A DNA stretch of 64,000 bases, from assembly GCF_900176365.1 (NCBI RefSeq), contig NZ_FWXY01000014.1, forward strand, positions 1 to 64,000, written 5' to 3'. Shown one piece after another: positions 37,492-46,828 of this stretch. A program made the position numbers and the translations under genes. Every line of letters starts with the position of its first letter. The stretch's first letter is position 1. The notes under the pieces are model-generated. The model was given only the letters and a program-made list of their open reading frames with translations. It was not told where the DNA came from and did not search any database. This DNA is from Desulfocicer vacuolatum DSM 3385 (GTDB taxonomy: Bacteria > Desulfobacterota > Desulfobacteria > Desulfobacterales > Desulfobacteraceae).

Positions 37492-38332
37492 CATCGATAT
37501 CCAAAGTCTGTATGGCCTTAAATACAATCCTTTTTTGCCCGACATACCCAAAGAAGCCATTTATTCCCTACCAGGTTCGGAGAGCTTTGAACTTCGGATA
37601 AGTTCCATGGCAGCCCAGGGAGGTTTTGCTCTGATTACCGGAGATCCGGGACTCGGCAAGAGTAAAACCCTTCATAAAATTGCCTGTAACCTGGCAAGAA
37701 TTCCCGATCTGGCCGTAGGTGTTATGCAGCGCCCCCAGAGCAGGCTGGGAGACTTTTACCGGGAGTTAGGGGAATTGTTTAACGTGGCGCTTTCTCCTGC
37801 CAATCGGTATGGCGGGTTCAAGATTCTACGTGAGCGCTGGATAAACCATTGTCAATCCACCTTATTCAAACCGGTTTTGCTTATTGATGAGGCTCAACAC
37901 GTCTCTGATGAATGTCTGACAGAGCTGCGGATTCTCCAAAGTCATCAATTTGATTCACAAAATCTCCTGTTTACCGTTTTGTGCGGCGACAACAGACTCC
38001 CGGAAAGGTTCCGGTCACCGGATCTTCTCCCACTTGGAAGCCGGATCGGCCCAAGGCTGGTGCTTGAGCCCCTCAGCCCCGAACAGCTGCAGAATTATCT
38101 GCATTTTGCACTGGATCAGGCGGGAAACAGTCAGTTGATGTCCGATGAATTGATTCGTACTTTGGCCAGTCATGTGGCCAACAATCTCAGGGTCCTCAAC
38201 CATATGGCGGCTGAATTACTTAATGCTGCATCCATAAAGGAACTGCCCAGGATAGACGAATCTTTGTTTTTTCAATTGTTTTCCCCTTCACGATCTCAAC
38301 CAGATAGAAACAGGAAAGTTAACATGCAGTAA
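37484..38332 (+). CDS. AAA+ ATPase, TniB/ExeA-like transposition partner
   Basis: A 282-residue ATPase: GDPGLGKSKTLHKIA (Walker A), LLIDEAQHVSDECLTELRIL (Walker B plus sensor region), LCGDNRLPERF and a C-terminal winged-helix-like part. Start is TTG 37484, with AAGGAGG 9 bases before it and an 8-base overlap with the transposase gene. Proteins of this type bind DNA in an ATP-dependent manner and recruit the transposase to targets. Confidence 0.85.
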   Translation: MNNIDIQSLYGLKYNPFLPDIPKEAIYSLPGSESFELRISSMAAQGGFALITGDPGLGKSKTLHKIACNLARIPDLAVGVMQRPQSRLGDFYRELGELFNVALSPANRYGGFKILRERWINHCQSTLFKPVLLIDEAQHVSDECLTELRILQSHQFDSQNLLFTVLCGDNRLPERFRSPDLLPLGSRIGPRLVLEPLSPEQLQNYLHFALDQAGNSQLMSDELIRTLASHVANNLRVLNHMAAELLNAASIKELPRIDESLFFQLFSPSRSQPDRNRKVNMQ

Positions 38333-38395
38333 AATTGGAAAGCGGTAAGACATGTTAGTATCGTCTTAAAAAAATATTCTAACCCCATTGCTTAC

Positions 38396-38429
38396 GCCCC
38401 GGAGACCACAAAATAACTCCGGGGCTTTT
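38396..38429 (+). terminator. Terminator-like hairpin between ATPase and primase-like genes
   Basis: GCCCCGGAG and CTCCGGGGC form a perfect 9-bp stem with a 12-base loop, followed by TTTT. It ends only 6 bases before the ATG at 38436. It may end the ATPase transcript or reduce read-through into the last gene. Confidence 0.6.
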
Positions 38430-38435
38430 CTGCCC

Positions 38436-39236
38436 ATGGAAAAAATATTATGGAAGCTGCGTCAGTTCTTCAACGGCGCATATGAAATGGCAGTGCTGGA
38501 CATGGCCGCCGGTAAACGATGGCGTGTAAAACCTCTCTCTTCAAATCTGCCATATCTAAAAGGTGAAAACACAAGAAATAATCATATTCTCATTCAGCCG
38601 TTGGAACAAGCTTTGTACCTGGTGGCAGATGACATCACTCCTGAACTTTTGCAAAAACACCACAAGCTACCAAATAGCACCTGGAAACCCGGCAGAATGG
38701 TGGTGGAAACATCACCTGAAAATTTTCAGGTCTGGATACATGCTCATCGTCCCATTCCACTTGAAGAAAAACGCTATTGGTTGAAAAAAATGAAGTCAGA
38801 TCCCGGTGCTGACCCCTGCAACCGATGGGGGCGATGCCCAGGCTTTAGAAATCGGAAAAACAAATATCGCAACAGTAAAGGGTTTTATCCCCTGGCAAGA
38901 CTTATATGGGCAGACTGGAAACACACCGCTCACATCCCACCACCGGCTTTTATCAAAACCCCATACAAACCCGAGCACTTTTCCCATCTCCCCCTGGAGG
39001 GGGGCGTGTGTCACCTTCCTGTTTTTCCCCGTTCGCATTACGATCGGGGTGATGAATCGGCTACTGATTTTGCTTTTTCCATGGCCTTATTCAGAAGAGG
39101 GTTGAATCAAAATGAAGTCAGGCGTCAAATACTGGAACAAAGAACCATTTGGAAAAACCATTCAAACCCAAAACAGAAGGATGCCTATTTAAACAGGACA
39201 ATTTCCAAGGCCAAAATGTTGGTCAAAACTTCTTAA
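38436..39236 (+). CDS. RepB-type DNA primase-like protein
   Basis: A 266-residue protein resembling the catalytic domain of RepB-family primases: a YLVADDITPELLQ segment, SPENFQVWIHAHRPIPLEEK, DPGADPCNRWGRCPGFRNRK and a helical tail RRGLNQNEVRRQILEQRTIW like a primase C-terminal module. It has no obvious helicase domain. It is the third main gene of the transposon, behind a terminator-like hairpin. Its role in a cut-and-paste or replicative transposon is unknown; priming of the copied strand is one idea. The family call comes from motif style only. Confidence 0.6.
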   Translation: MEKILWKLRQFFNGAYEMAVLDMAAGKRWRVKPLSSNLPYLKGENTRNNHILIQPLEQALYLVADDITPELLQKHHKLPNSTWKPGRMVVETSPENFQVWIHAHRPIPLEEKRYWLKKMKSDPGADPCNRWGRCPGFRNRKNKYRNSKGFYPLARLIWADWKHTAHIPPPAFIKTPYKPEHFSHLPLEGGVCHLPVFPRSHYDRGDESATDFAFSMALFRRGLNQNEVRRQILEQRTIWKNHSNPKQKDAYLNRTISKAKMLVKTS

Positions 39237-39424
39237 AAACCTTGCCTGAATGCTGATGAATCTATAGTTGAAAAATATTTTTTATTTTCTACTGCTTTGC
39301 ATGATTTTCTTATAAAGCTTACCATCGGTAATGTTGTCCTCTTTTCCATCATTTTTTGAGACCGCGCTCATTTCAACAGGGTAGATAATTGCAGAGTAAG
39401 AGTACTGATACTGGCTAATTCCAT
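39237..39424. other. Right end of transposon and junction
   Basis: AT-rich DNA that contains the right terminal repeat (up to 39370) and then about 50 bp before the dehydrogenase gene. No ORF. Confidence 0.5.
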
Positions 39425-40087
39425 TTATTGCTCCTGTGGTACAAGGCTTTGATAATCAAACCCAGGCCCGAGCAGTTCAACGAGAACCAAGTTTATCCGG
39501 GTTTCATCATTGGCTGCGATCATGGCAGGTAAATTTTTTTCAACAAGGGCGGTAAATATTTTTTTATGGGAGACGGGATCATGGTCCTCCTCCAGCATTT
39601 TTTTCCGAATATTGCCCATGAGCAGAAGAAAACCGGTATATTCCGGACCAAACATCTGTTCAAGATCTTTCCTGATTTTTTTGGCCAGGGCCGGGCTGGA
39701 CCCGGATGTAGACACAGCACACACAAGATCCCCCCTCTCCACAACAGAAGGAAGAATAAAGTCAGACCTTTCCGGGGCATCGGCAATATTACACAAGATC
39801 CCCCGATCCCTTGCATCTTCCTGGATCCGCAGGTTCACCTCCCTGCTGCTGGTAGCGGCAAACACCAGAAAAACCTCACCCAGGTCCGATGTTTCATAGG
39901 GCTTGCACTCCAGGCGGATGTTATCGTTTTTTTGGGCTTCAAGCTTTTGGGAAAAACCCTTGCTAACCACCCGAACCCTGGCCCCTGCCCGACACAACCC
40001 CATGGTTTTCCGGGTGGCCACGCCACCGCCACCCACCACCAGGCAGTCGCGGTCCTTTAAATCCAGAAAAATGGGATAATACTTCAT
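39425..40087 (-). CDS. Precorrin-2 dehydrogenase (siroheme synthase N-terminal type)
   Basis: A 220-residue NAD-binding enzyme of the Met8p/CysG-N family that oxidises precorrin-2 to sirohydrochlorin, the branch point to siroheme, heme via siroheme, and cobamides. YYPIFLDLKDRDCLVVGGGG and VATRK form the Rossmann motif. ATSSREVNLRIQEDARDRG and FILPSVVERGDLVCAVSTSG, with SPALAK, complete the family pattern. ATG 40087 follows AGGGTAAGG; a GTG eight codons upstream is possible. Corrinoid-dependent MtbC and siroheme sulfite reductase of sulfate reducers both need this route. Confidence 0.9.
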   Translation of the reverse strand: MKYYPIFLDLKDRDCLVVGGGGVATRKTMGLCRAGARVRVVSKGFSQKLEAQKNDNIRLECKPYETSDLGEVFLVFAATSSREVNLRIQEDARDRGILCNIADAPERSDFILPSVVERGDLVCAVSTSGSSPALAKKIRKDLEQMFGPEYTGFLLLMGNIRKKMLEEDHDPVSHKKIFTALVEKNLPAMIAANDETRINLVLVELLGPGFDYQSLVPQEQ

Positions 40088-40197
40088 CCTTACCCTGACC
40101 CTTTGATTCACTCATCTTGTTTAAACAAAAATTTTAGTATATATTGCCGTCTATAATTTTTCAATATCTATTCACCTGATACTTGAGGATAGCCTTC

Positions 40198-41037
40198 ATG
40201 ATAATTGATTCCCACACCCATCTTTTTCCGGAACCCGTAAGAAATGATCGATCCCTGTTCTTTGACAAAGAACCTGAATTCAAACTGCTCTACAACTCCC
40301 CCAGGGCAAAAATATCCACAATTTCAGAATTAGTTGACACCATGGATATCCATGGGGTGGATATTTCTGTAGTCAGCGGATTCCCCTGGAGAAACCCGGA
40401 CCATGCCAGAAAAAACAATGATTATATACTTGAAGCTGTCCAGGCCCATCCAAACAGGATCAGGGGACTTGCCTGTTTTGACCTGAGTTGGGAAGGTGCG
40501 GCAGATGAGGCTGTCCGGTGCATGGATGCAGGATTGTCAGGCGTAGGAGAACTGGCCTTTTATCTTTCCGGCATTGATGAAACAGCCCTCACGCTTCTGG
40601 AACCTGTCATGGCAGCCCTGCGGTCCCATGGAAACCGCCCCTGCATGATCCACACCAATGAACCCGTGGGCCATCCCTATCCCGGCAAAACCCCGGTGAC
40701 GCTGGAACAGATTGATACCCTGGCAAAAAGATTTCCCGACAACAAAATCATCCTGGCCCATTGGGGTGGAGGCATTTTCTTCTACCATGTCATGAAAAAA
40801 CAGGTAAAGGAAAACCTGAAAAATATCTGGTATGATACGGCTGCTTCGGTTTATCTCTATGATCCTGAAATTTATGACATGGCAGTCCGGGCCGGGGTCA
40901 TTGACAAGGTTCTTTTCGGCACGGATTTTCCCCTGCTAACACCGGACCGGTATTACGCAGACATGGATAAATCAGCCATGACAGACCTCCAAAAAGCACA
41001 AGTACTTGGGGAAAACGCCCTTGCTCTTTTTAAATAA
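40198..41037 (+). CDS. Amidohydrolase 2 family metal-dependent hydrolase
   Basis: A 279-residue TIM-barrel hydrolase of the ACMSD/amidohydrolase-2 type. IIDSHTHLFPEP gives the HxH metal site, HTNEPVGHPYPGKTP and ILAHWGGG supply later His ligands, and LFGTDFPLLTP the catalytic Asp. GAGG precedes ATG 40198. It stands alone between a divergent dehydrogenase and a terminator. Substrate unknown; the family hydrolyses or decarboxylates small carboxylates. Confidence 0.88.
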   Translation: MIIDSHTHLFPEPVRNDRSLFFDKEPEFKLLYNSPRAKISTISELVDTMDIHGVDISVVSGFPWRNPDHARKNNDYILEAVQAHPNRIRGLACFDLSWEGAADEAVRCMDAGLSGVGELAFYLSGIDETALTLLEPVMAALRSHGNRPCMIHTNEPVGHPYPGKTPVTLEQIDTLAKRFPDNKIILAHWGGGIFFYHVMKKQVKENLKNIWYDTAASVYLYDPEIYDMAVRAGVIDKVLFGTDFPLLTPDRYYADMDKSAMTDLQKAQVLGENALALFK

Positions 41038-41130
41038 AGATCCATGACACAATAAATTGGACGAAATCATTTGCAGGCACTCGGGGTTTCACCTAGCTTT
41101 TAGGCTGGATTTTTAAATTGTCGGCTGAAT

Positions 41131-41190
41131 AAAAAAATGCCGATACCTGTTACAACAATTACTCAAACAGACATTGGCATTTTCTTTTTT
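41131..41190 (+). terminator. Terminator after amidohydrolase gene
   Basis: AAAATGCC and GGCATTTT with an inner CTGTT/AACAG pairing, flanked by A-run and T-run. It can serve both strands and separates the plus-strand hydrolase gene from the minus-strand sulfatase remnant. Confidence 0.7.
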
Positions 41191-41255
41191 ATTCTCCCCT
41201 ATCCCCAGCCAGATGATATCAGAGGCAAGAAGATCTGGTGTAAACTGGATGCTGC

Positions 41256-42060
41256 TTAATCCGGCATGAATTTTTCTATGACATTGTCCAGGTTAAAGGC
41301 AGAAAGCTTTTGCCTGGGCAGAAAATCCTTAAAAGAAATTAGAAATTTGGTAAAAACCTGTTGGGTCGGGACACATAAAAACAATCTTTCCGCGAGCCAA
41401 TTATTATATCCGGCTGCTTCTTGATCGGCCCGTTCAAAGAGGTCTCTCCGCAGATTAAATATTTTGGGTAACCTCAGGGCAAAATAGGGATCCTGCCAGA
41501 CAGAGAACCCATGGGCCCGCTGCTCCTGGAAAACCATTTTCCAATCACCGTTGCGGATGCCCGTGGGAACGCCGCCATCTGAAAAATAGAAAAATTCCTT
41601 TCTGGGCCCGACCTTTTCATCCCCGATTAGTGGGTAAAAATTCATCCTTGTCCCCCAGGTGATTTTTCCCAAACTGGGCGGTCATATATCCCAGGGGCTT
41701 GAGCAATTCAGCAATGGTTGGATCTTCGGGCCTTAAACCGATATCCGCACCGGGCAGGCCCACCCTCAAAAGCCCGGTTCGGAAAGGATGCTGACCTGTG
41801 ATAAAGGCGGCCCTACCCGCAGTGCAACTTTTCTCTGCATAGGCATCTGTGAAAAAAATACCTTCCTTGGCAATTTTATCGATATTAGGGGTGTCATACC
41901 CCATCATTCCCCTGTTGATATGGCTGATGTTAAACCAGCCCACATCATCTCCCATGATCACCAGGATATTTGGCTTTTTTGCCGCAAATCCGTTTATCGG
42001 GAACCACATGATCAGTATAAGCACGCCAATCAATTGAAGTATGGTTTTTCTTTTTTGCAT
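41256..42060 (-). pseudogene. Arylsulfatase with large internal deletion
   Basis: The N-terminal 147 codons encode a signal peptide and the start of a sulfatase (NILVIMGDDVGWFN metal site, formylglycine motif CTAGRAAFITGQHPFRTG, QFGKNHLGDKDEFLP). Then the frame stops. An overlapping frame carries the C-terminus (GPRKEFFYFSDGGVPTGIRN, KMVFQEQRAHG). The central 250-300 residues are gone. The two ends meet at AATTTTTACCCA, a stretch both flanks would have contained in part, so the deletion looks like microhomology recombination. The product cannot be active. Confidence 0.85.
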
Positions 42061-42124
42061 TTAGAGAACTCCATCAAATTTTATACTATTTAAGCAATTC
42101 AAACCCTAACAAACTGTAAAAAAA

Positions 42125-43684
42125 TCAACTTTTGGTTGAATTACATAACGTATCGGACAGGTTTTCCAGGCCCAGCTCAATCAGCTTTTCTTTTCCTGGT
42201 CTTCCCGTAGCAGTATCCCAACCCATAATTTCATAATATGTCTGTACCATCTCCTCAATAGGATAAGTCACCCCTGCAGTGGAGCCTTCTGTAAGGGCTG
42301 TATTGGCAATGGTAGGCAGGGTATCCTGGTTAGCATCCATCCCCATAATATTACTGATGACTCGTTTGATGGCAAGCGATCTCATTCCTGTCTGGAGTAA
42401 TGCATCCGGGGTGATATCCCAACCGGTTACTGCATTCAGGTATCCGCAGGCCAAAGCCGGCGGAACCGGGGCCATTATGCACATTGCCAGGGAATTAAAA
42501 AGTTCCTTATAGGCCTGAAATTTAACCGCACTTTCCACTTTTTTCCGGTCAGTGGCAAATCGGTCTCCAGGGATGACCCCATATTCCTCCACCGGCATAC
42601 CGCTATCAACCATGACATAATCACCTTTCAAGTGACAAGCCCCCCTGGGCCCTGTGGCATAGCAGATCGCCTGGCCTGCAAACGCCCGGGGGTCATGCAT
42701 GGGTATTTCAAGTCCCTTGACCTGGGCAGCTTCTCCTTCGTCCCGGCCAAGCTCCCGAGCCATGGCCAGGGTGCCCCTGCCCACCAGCTTACCAAAGCCA
42801 TCGTTGTCAATGATCATCTTTAAAAGTTTCAGGATAGCATTTTCATCCCCCCACTTGAGCGACAACCCGGTGGTTTCTTCATTAATCACACCTTTATCGT
42901 ATAAATACATGGCATAAGCAATACTCACACCAGCGGAGATGGTATCAATGCCGTGCAAATTGCACAGATGATTGGCACGGATGATTGACTCCAGATCAAC
43001 ATTACCGCACAAAGGCCCCAATGCTGCAATGGTTTCATATTCCGGCCCATCCACCTTTGGCAGGTCCGGTGCCACATCCTTGAGGACACGGCCGCAGCCC
43101 ACCACACACCCCTGACAAAAATAATTGGACACATCGTATTTGGTGCGCATTGCCAGGCCGTCTATTTTTTCAGCCGGGAAAACAGATTTGGTAAAATAGT
43201 GACTAGGTACATCCCCTAGCGCCATTCCAGCCATGGTATACATAGCAGTACCAAACTCGTTGAGGGCCATACCAATCACATTCCCCTTTAATGCAGGGAT
43301 TGCGTCTTTATTCAAAGCGGAGATAGTCTCTTTAGAAGCTACAGTGACTTTTTGTTTCCCTTCACATACAACGGCTTTAAGATTTTTCGAGCCCATAAGT
43401 GCCCCAAATCCGCATCTGCCGGCGGCTCTCCCCTCATCGTTCATTACACAGGCATAGGCCACCTGATTTTCGCCTGCTTTCCCAATGCAGGCCACGCTGA
43501 TTTCCTTGCCCAATTCTTTTTTTAGAATCTCCTGGGTCTCGTAGATATCCTTCCCCCACAAATGAGTGGCATCCTTTACACTGGCCTGCCCTTCTTTCAT
43601 ATGGATATAGATCGGTTTATCTGCTTTCCCTGTTACCACCAGGCTATCAAACGCATTTTTTATCTTCCCCTTGAGCAAAATCAT
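42125..43684 (-). pseudogene. Aldehyde ferredoxin oxidoreductase lacking N-terminal domain
   Basis: A 519-residue AOR-family protein. The 4Fe-4S motif FCQGCVVGCGR (Cys190, 193, 197) and PEYETIAALGPLCG are present. Compared with the intact AOR at 54808 it begins at about residue 100 of the family: FDSLVVTGKADKPIYI aligns with FDAVVIRGACDTPTVL. The first about 95 residues, which hold the GGKGL and FATGP pterin-binding region, are missing. Upstream DNA encodes no remnant in frame. The body is otherwise free of stops. I treat it as a truncated, probably inactive gene; an unusual short variant is possible. Confidence 0.75.
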
Positions 43685-43799
43685 CCTCTTTACCTATTAC
43701 ATGTGACGATTTGGTACAATTATCTTTACTGCTCATATTTCCCCTCCGAATATTAAGTAATTAACAAGTACGCCAATGTTTTCCAAATAGAAATCTATT

Positions 43800-44711
43800 T
43801 TACCAAAAATAGGCCCATCTAACTCCAACATAATCTTGCTTAATTCCATTTTCCACATCCAAATCAGTACTGTATTGAAGCATCAATTGGGTTTGCGGTG
43901 TAATCGTTACCGCTGCCGTAAACATCATTTCTTTCGTATCTGTTTCATCGTCCATTGATCCTACTCCTTCTAATTCTGCCTCCCCTCCCTTGGACCATCG
44001 ATAGCTCAGTGAAGTGTAAAAGGATTGGGTAAAATTATAACTAAAATGACACTCAGCTACATAAAGCGGATCCTTTTCTTCCGTGAGAGAATCTACAGAA
44101 TAGTCTGTATTATCTGAATAAAAATCGATAGTGCCAGTTCCTTCGATGAGTAGACGATCAATTTCCCATGCAAAAAAAACCCCAGGACGATACGCCCAGC
44201 GATTACTACCAAGATTTACTGATTTTTCAGAGTCATATCCACCGGTAGGGGGGATTACATAAATGGCCGCGCCCAAGAATAACCTATTTTTGTCTTCGTT
44301 AATAAACGGATAATAATAACTTGCATTTAAAACGGTATCACCAAGATCACTATTACTGTCATCTAACTCTCCCAATTCAAGATCAATAGAGCCAAAAGGT
44401 TGAATAATATTCAACTGAAGAGTCCCTCCCCACACACCAAAAGCATGAACATATCTGGCCATGGTCAATTGGCAGCTAAAATCAGCATTATTGCTCACCT
44501 CATCTCCATTTTGATACATATCACTACCGGAAATACTTCTGTGATAAACGAGGAAGACATCTGTCCCAGCAGGAATGGGTACTAAATCTTTTGGATCTGT
44601 TTCAGCGAGTGCCATACCAGATATCAAAAAAATTGAAATCATGACCGTTAATATTATTATCCATTCCCCCTTCAAAATATTCTCAACTCTGGTAAAAAGG
44701 TTAATTCTCAT
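43800..44711 (-). CDS. Outer-membrane transporter, MetA-pathway-of-phenol-degradation-like
   Basis: A 303-residue beta-barrel candidate. A signal peptide ends in GMALAETD near residue 37. Alternating strands end in a C-terminal aromatic (WAYFW), the usual outer-membrane assembly signal. Segments such as YYYPFINEDKNRLFLGAAIY and YRPGVFFAWEIDRLLIEGTG match the Phenol_MetA_deg/transporter family. GGAGG precedes the ATG. It may admit hydrophobic substrates for the oxidoreductase next to it, but that gene is broken. Confidence 0.75.
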   Translation of the reverse strand: MRINLFTRVENILKGEWIIILTVMISIFLISGMALAETDPKDLVPIPAGTDVFLVYHRSISGSDMYQNGDEVSNNADFSCQLTMARYVHAFGVWGGTLQLNIIQPFGSIDLELGELDDSNSDLGDTVLNASYYYPFINEDKNRLFLGAAIYVIPPTGGYDSEKSVNLGSNRWAYRPGVFFAWEIDRLLIEGTGTIDFYSDNTDYSVDSLTEEKDPLYVAECHFSYNFTQSFYTSLSYRWSKGGEAELEGVGSMDDETDTKEMMFTAAVTITPQTQLMLQYSTDLDVENGIKQDYVGVRWAYFW

Positions 44712-45010
44712 GTCATTCCCTCCTTCCTTTTTAAAGTAAGCCCAACATTAAATAAATTTTAACTCTACAACACAATTTTTGATCAAACACATATTTCAAA
44801 AGAGAAAAAACAGCTATTTCATCTCCGATCTGGAGTGTTAGGGGGGGGCGAAGATAAAAACTTGGCGGCAGTATTAACCATAAAACAGTCTATATGTATT
44901 TCAATAAACATTGTGCCCCCCCTATTCTACCAGCAAACGATTACCCTAATTAACATTAAAGGATGATCTTTCCTCAGAGATTTAGATCCTAATCTGAGCG
45001 ATGTTGTCAC
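44712..45010. other. Intergenic, no gene seen
   Basis: About 300 bp upstream of the outer-membrane gene with a G-run (44839-44847) and AT-rich stretches. A possible but weak -24/-12 element (GC at 44934, GG ten bases further on the minus strand) points at the outer-membrane gene. Confidence 0.3.
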
Positions 45011-45148
45011 TCATGCTCTCACTTCAAATCTCAGGGAGCGAATGAAGTTATCCAAACTTTCCAAGCTTTCGATATTCCTCAAATTCTGAATCAGGTTATC
45101 GGTGATCTTGATCGGAACCTTGGTCTCCTCGTGGATCGTTTTTATTAA
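45011..45148 (-). pseudogene. 3' end of an interrupted unknown gene
   Basis: On the minus strand an open frame reads LIKTIHEETKVPIKITDNLI and QNLRNIESLESLDNFIRSLR before a TGA at 45011. It begins abruptly at the IS91-type element edge (45149). The family is not recognised; the style is like the tail of Rpn-type nuclease/transposase proteins. Confidence 0.45.
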
Positions 45149-45223
45149 GGGATAGGAACTTGCTTTTTGCTAAAGAAAGTATCGAAAATCCCCAAAGTTT
45201 AAACAAAGTTTAAAATATTACTG

Positions 45224-45267
45224 CTCCCCTGATACAGGTACAACATGTTGTACCTGTATCAGGGGAG
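45224..45267. repeat. Perfect 44-bp palindrome, IS91-type element end
   Basis: Exact 22-base arms centred on ACAACATGTTGT. The outer arms (CTCCCCTGATACAGGT) differ from those at 5796 and 25699. The GATAGGAACTTGCTTTT at 45150 is the same outer edge as at 25633 and 46549. Confidence 0.85.
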
Positions 45268-45404
45268 AGAAACTTAAGTCAAGACAAAAATCAAGGCCTG
45301 AACAATTTAACTTGAGATTTCTGAAAAATTTTTAAAAAATACTAAGACAGGGATGATTTTGGGCGTAGGCCACCGTAATTCCTCAGCCCAATTTTAAAAA
45401 AAAA

Positions 45405-46544
45405 TCAATACCAACTCTCCAATTCCGGAATTTTAGAGTCTGTCTCATCACAGACCAAATCAAGAATATAATCTGAAACCTTTTGCGGCGGATCATGGTT
45501 GCGGATATCCCAGAGATCAAGATGACGCAATATCTTTTCGATGACGTCAAGTTCTTCGATAAAGCTAATTATTTTCATTGATCCCTGGCATTTTGGACAC
45601 ACAAGCGGATCAACTTCATAAATTTTCTGGATCAGGCGTGCCCAGTTCTGCCGTGATTCTTTGGAGGACAGATCATTTGGCATAACGGCAGGAATGGTAT
45701 CATCCATACCAGTCTTTTTTCTCATCCCTCGGGATTTGTTCGAATAAAAACCGTAGTACCTAACCGTCTGCTCATATCTTCCGGGAATATGGGTCACCAG
45801 GCGAGCCAGCCAATCCAGTGCATTAAAAACTTTCCGGGACTTTCTGTCTTTTGATGTGTAGACCACTTTGGCAACACCATCTGCTGAGTCTTCAGCCGGG
45901 ACATAGACCATTCGTTCCTGGGAGAAACAGGCGCGGATAATATAGCGTGCCAGGTTGCCAAGACCGGTTTTGTCTGAAGGCGTTATCCTATCACCGATAT
46001 AAACATGGAAACCGCTATGGCGCCATGAAAGCATATTCTCAATGACGGCATCATTAATTTTTCCCTCTTTCTTGAGCATTTTCAGCACCTCATACTGGAA
46101 AATTTCTTCCAGATCTTCCAGTATAAAACCTGGGGCAGTTTTAAAACTGCCATCATCAAGAAAACAGCCGTCAGTGGTTATAGCATGCAGGTGAGGATTG
46201 AAATTTAAAAAATCTCCGTAAGTCTGGACTGCGATACTAGCACCAGGAACGGCAGTATCATCGGAAACAACGGATTTAAGATATGCATTCATCACCTTCC
46301 AGGCACAAATCGACAATTTTGCCAGCAGTTTTCGGTCATACAGAAAATAAATCCGCAGCCGTTTGGGAATACTGAAAACCCACTGCCGATGAGGGACATC
46401 TTTCAGCACCTCCGTCAACAGCCATTCTCCATATTCGATCACCCGTTTCTGATGGCAAGACGGACAGAACTGCCGTCGCTTGCAAGAAAATGCCAACAAA
46501 TACTCGTGGCCGCATTCTTCACAACGGACCCTGGCAAATCCCAT
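45405..46544 (-). pseudogene. IS91-family transposase, 5' end cut by nested insertion
   Basis: A 379-codon open frame that matches the transposase at 25913 from GFARVRCEECGH to the end, but lacks the first 75-80 residues. The cut lies at 46545/46546, exactly where the 2303-bp duplicated segment starts. Zinc cluster, NPHLHAI and LARYIIRACFSQERM remain. Sequence differs clearly from the duplicated pair, so it is a separate, older element. Confidence 0.88.
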
Positions 46545-46614
46545 ACTTGATAGGAACTTGCTTTTCTTAGTGCAAACTATACCAGACTATCAATCAAAAT
46601 GTCAAAAGCTAAGA

Positions 46615-46674
46615 CAGTCTTCTCGCCCCTGCCCAGACACAACATGTTGTGTCTGGGCAGGGGCGAGAAGACTG
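46615..46674. repeat. Perfect 60-bp palindrome (copy of 25699-25758)
   Basis: Same sequence as the palindrome at 25699-25758, centred on ACAACATGTTGT. Confidence 0.85.
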
Positions 46675-46828
46675 GGATGCAGGTTAAGGTTATGTGGGAA
46701 TATAAGGTAACAAGTGTAAGATAAGTGTATGGGAAAAAAGATAAGTTTTTTTTGAAAATCATGAAAAAAGAACAAATTTAGGCTAATTTTGAGCATACTT
46801 CACCGGAAACCCCGCTAACCGCAAAAAA

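Larger units (their letters stand above)
35588..39370. mobile_element. Mu/Tn7-like transposon with DDE transposase, AAA+ ATPase and primase-like gene
   Basis: The left end (TGAGTGCGGACGAAAAAAAT, then GATGGAAAA) and the reverse complement of the right end (TGAGCGCGGTCTCAAAAAAT, then GATGGAAAA) form imperfect terminal repeats of about 30 bp. Between them lie a broken zinc-ribbon gene, a transposase, an ATPase and a RepB-primase-like gene on one strand. A clear target duplication was not found, so the exact edges are approximate. Confidence 0.65.

Noticed and set aside
35588-39370. IS21 (IstA/IstB) element
   Set aside because: The ATPase is TniB/ExeA-like and there is a third primase-like gene; IS21 has two genes and different ends.
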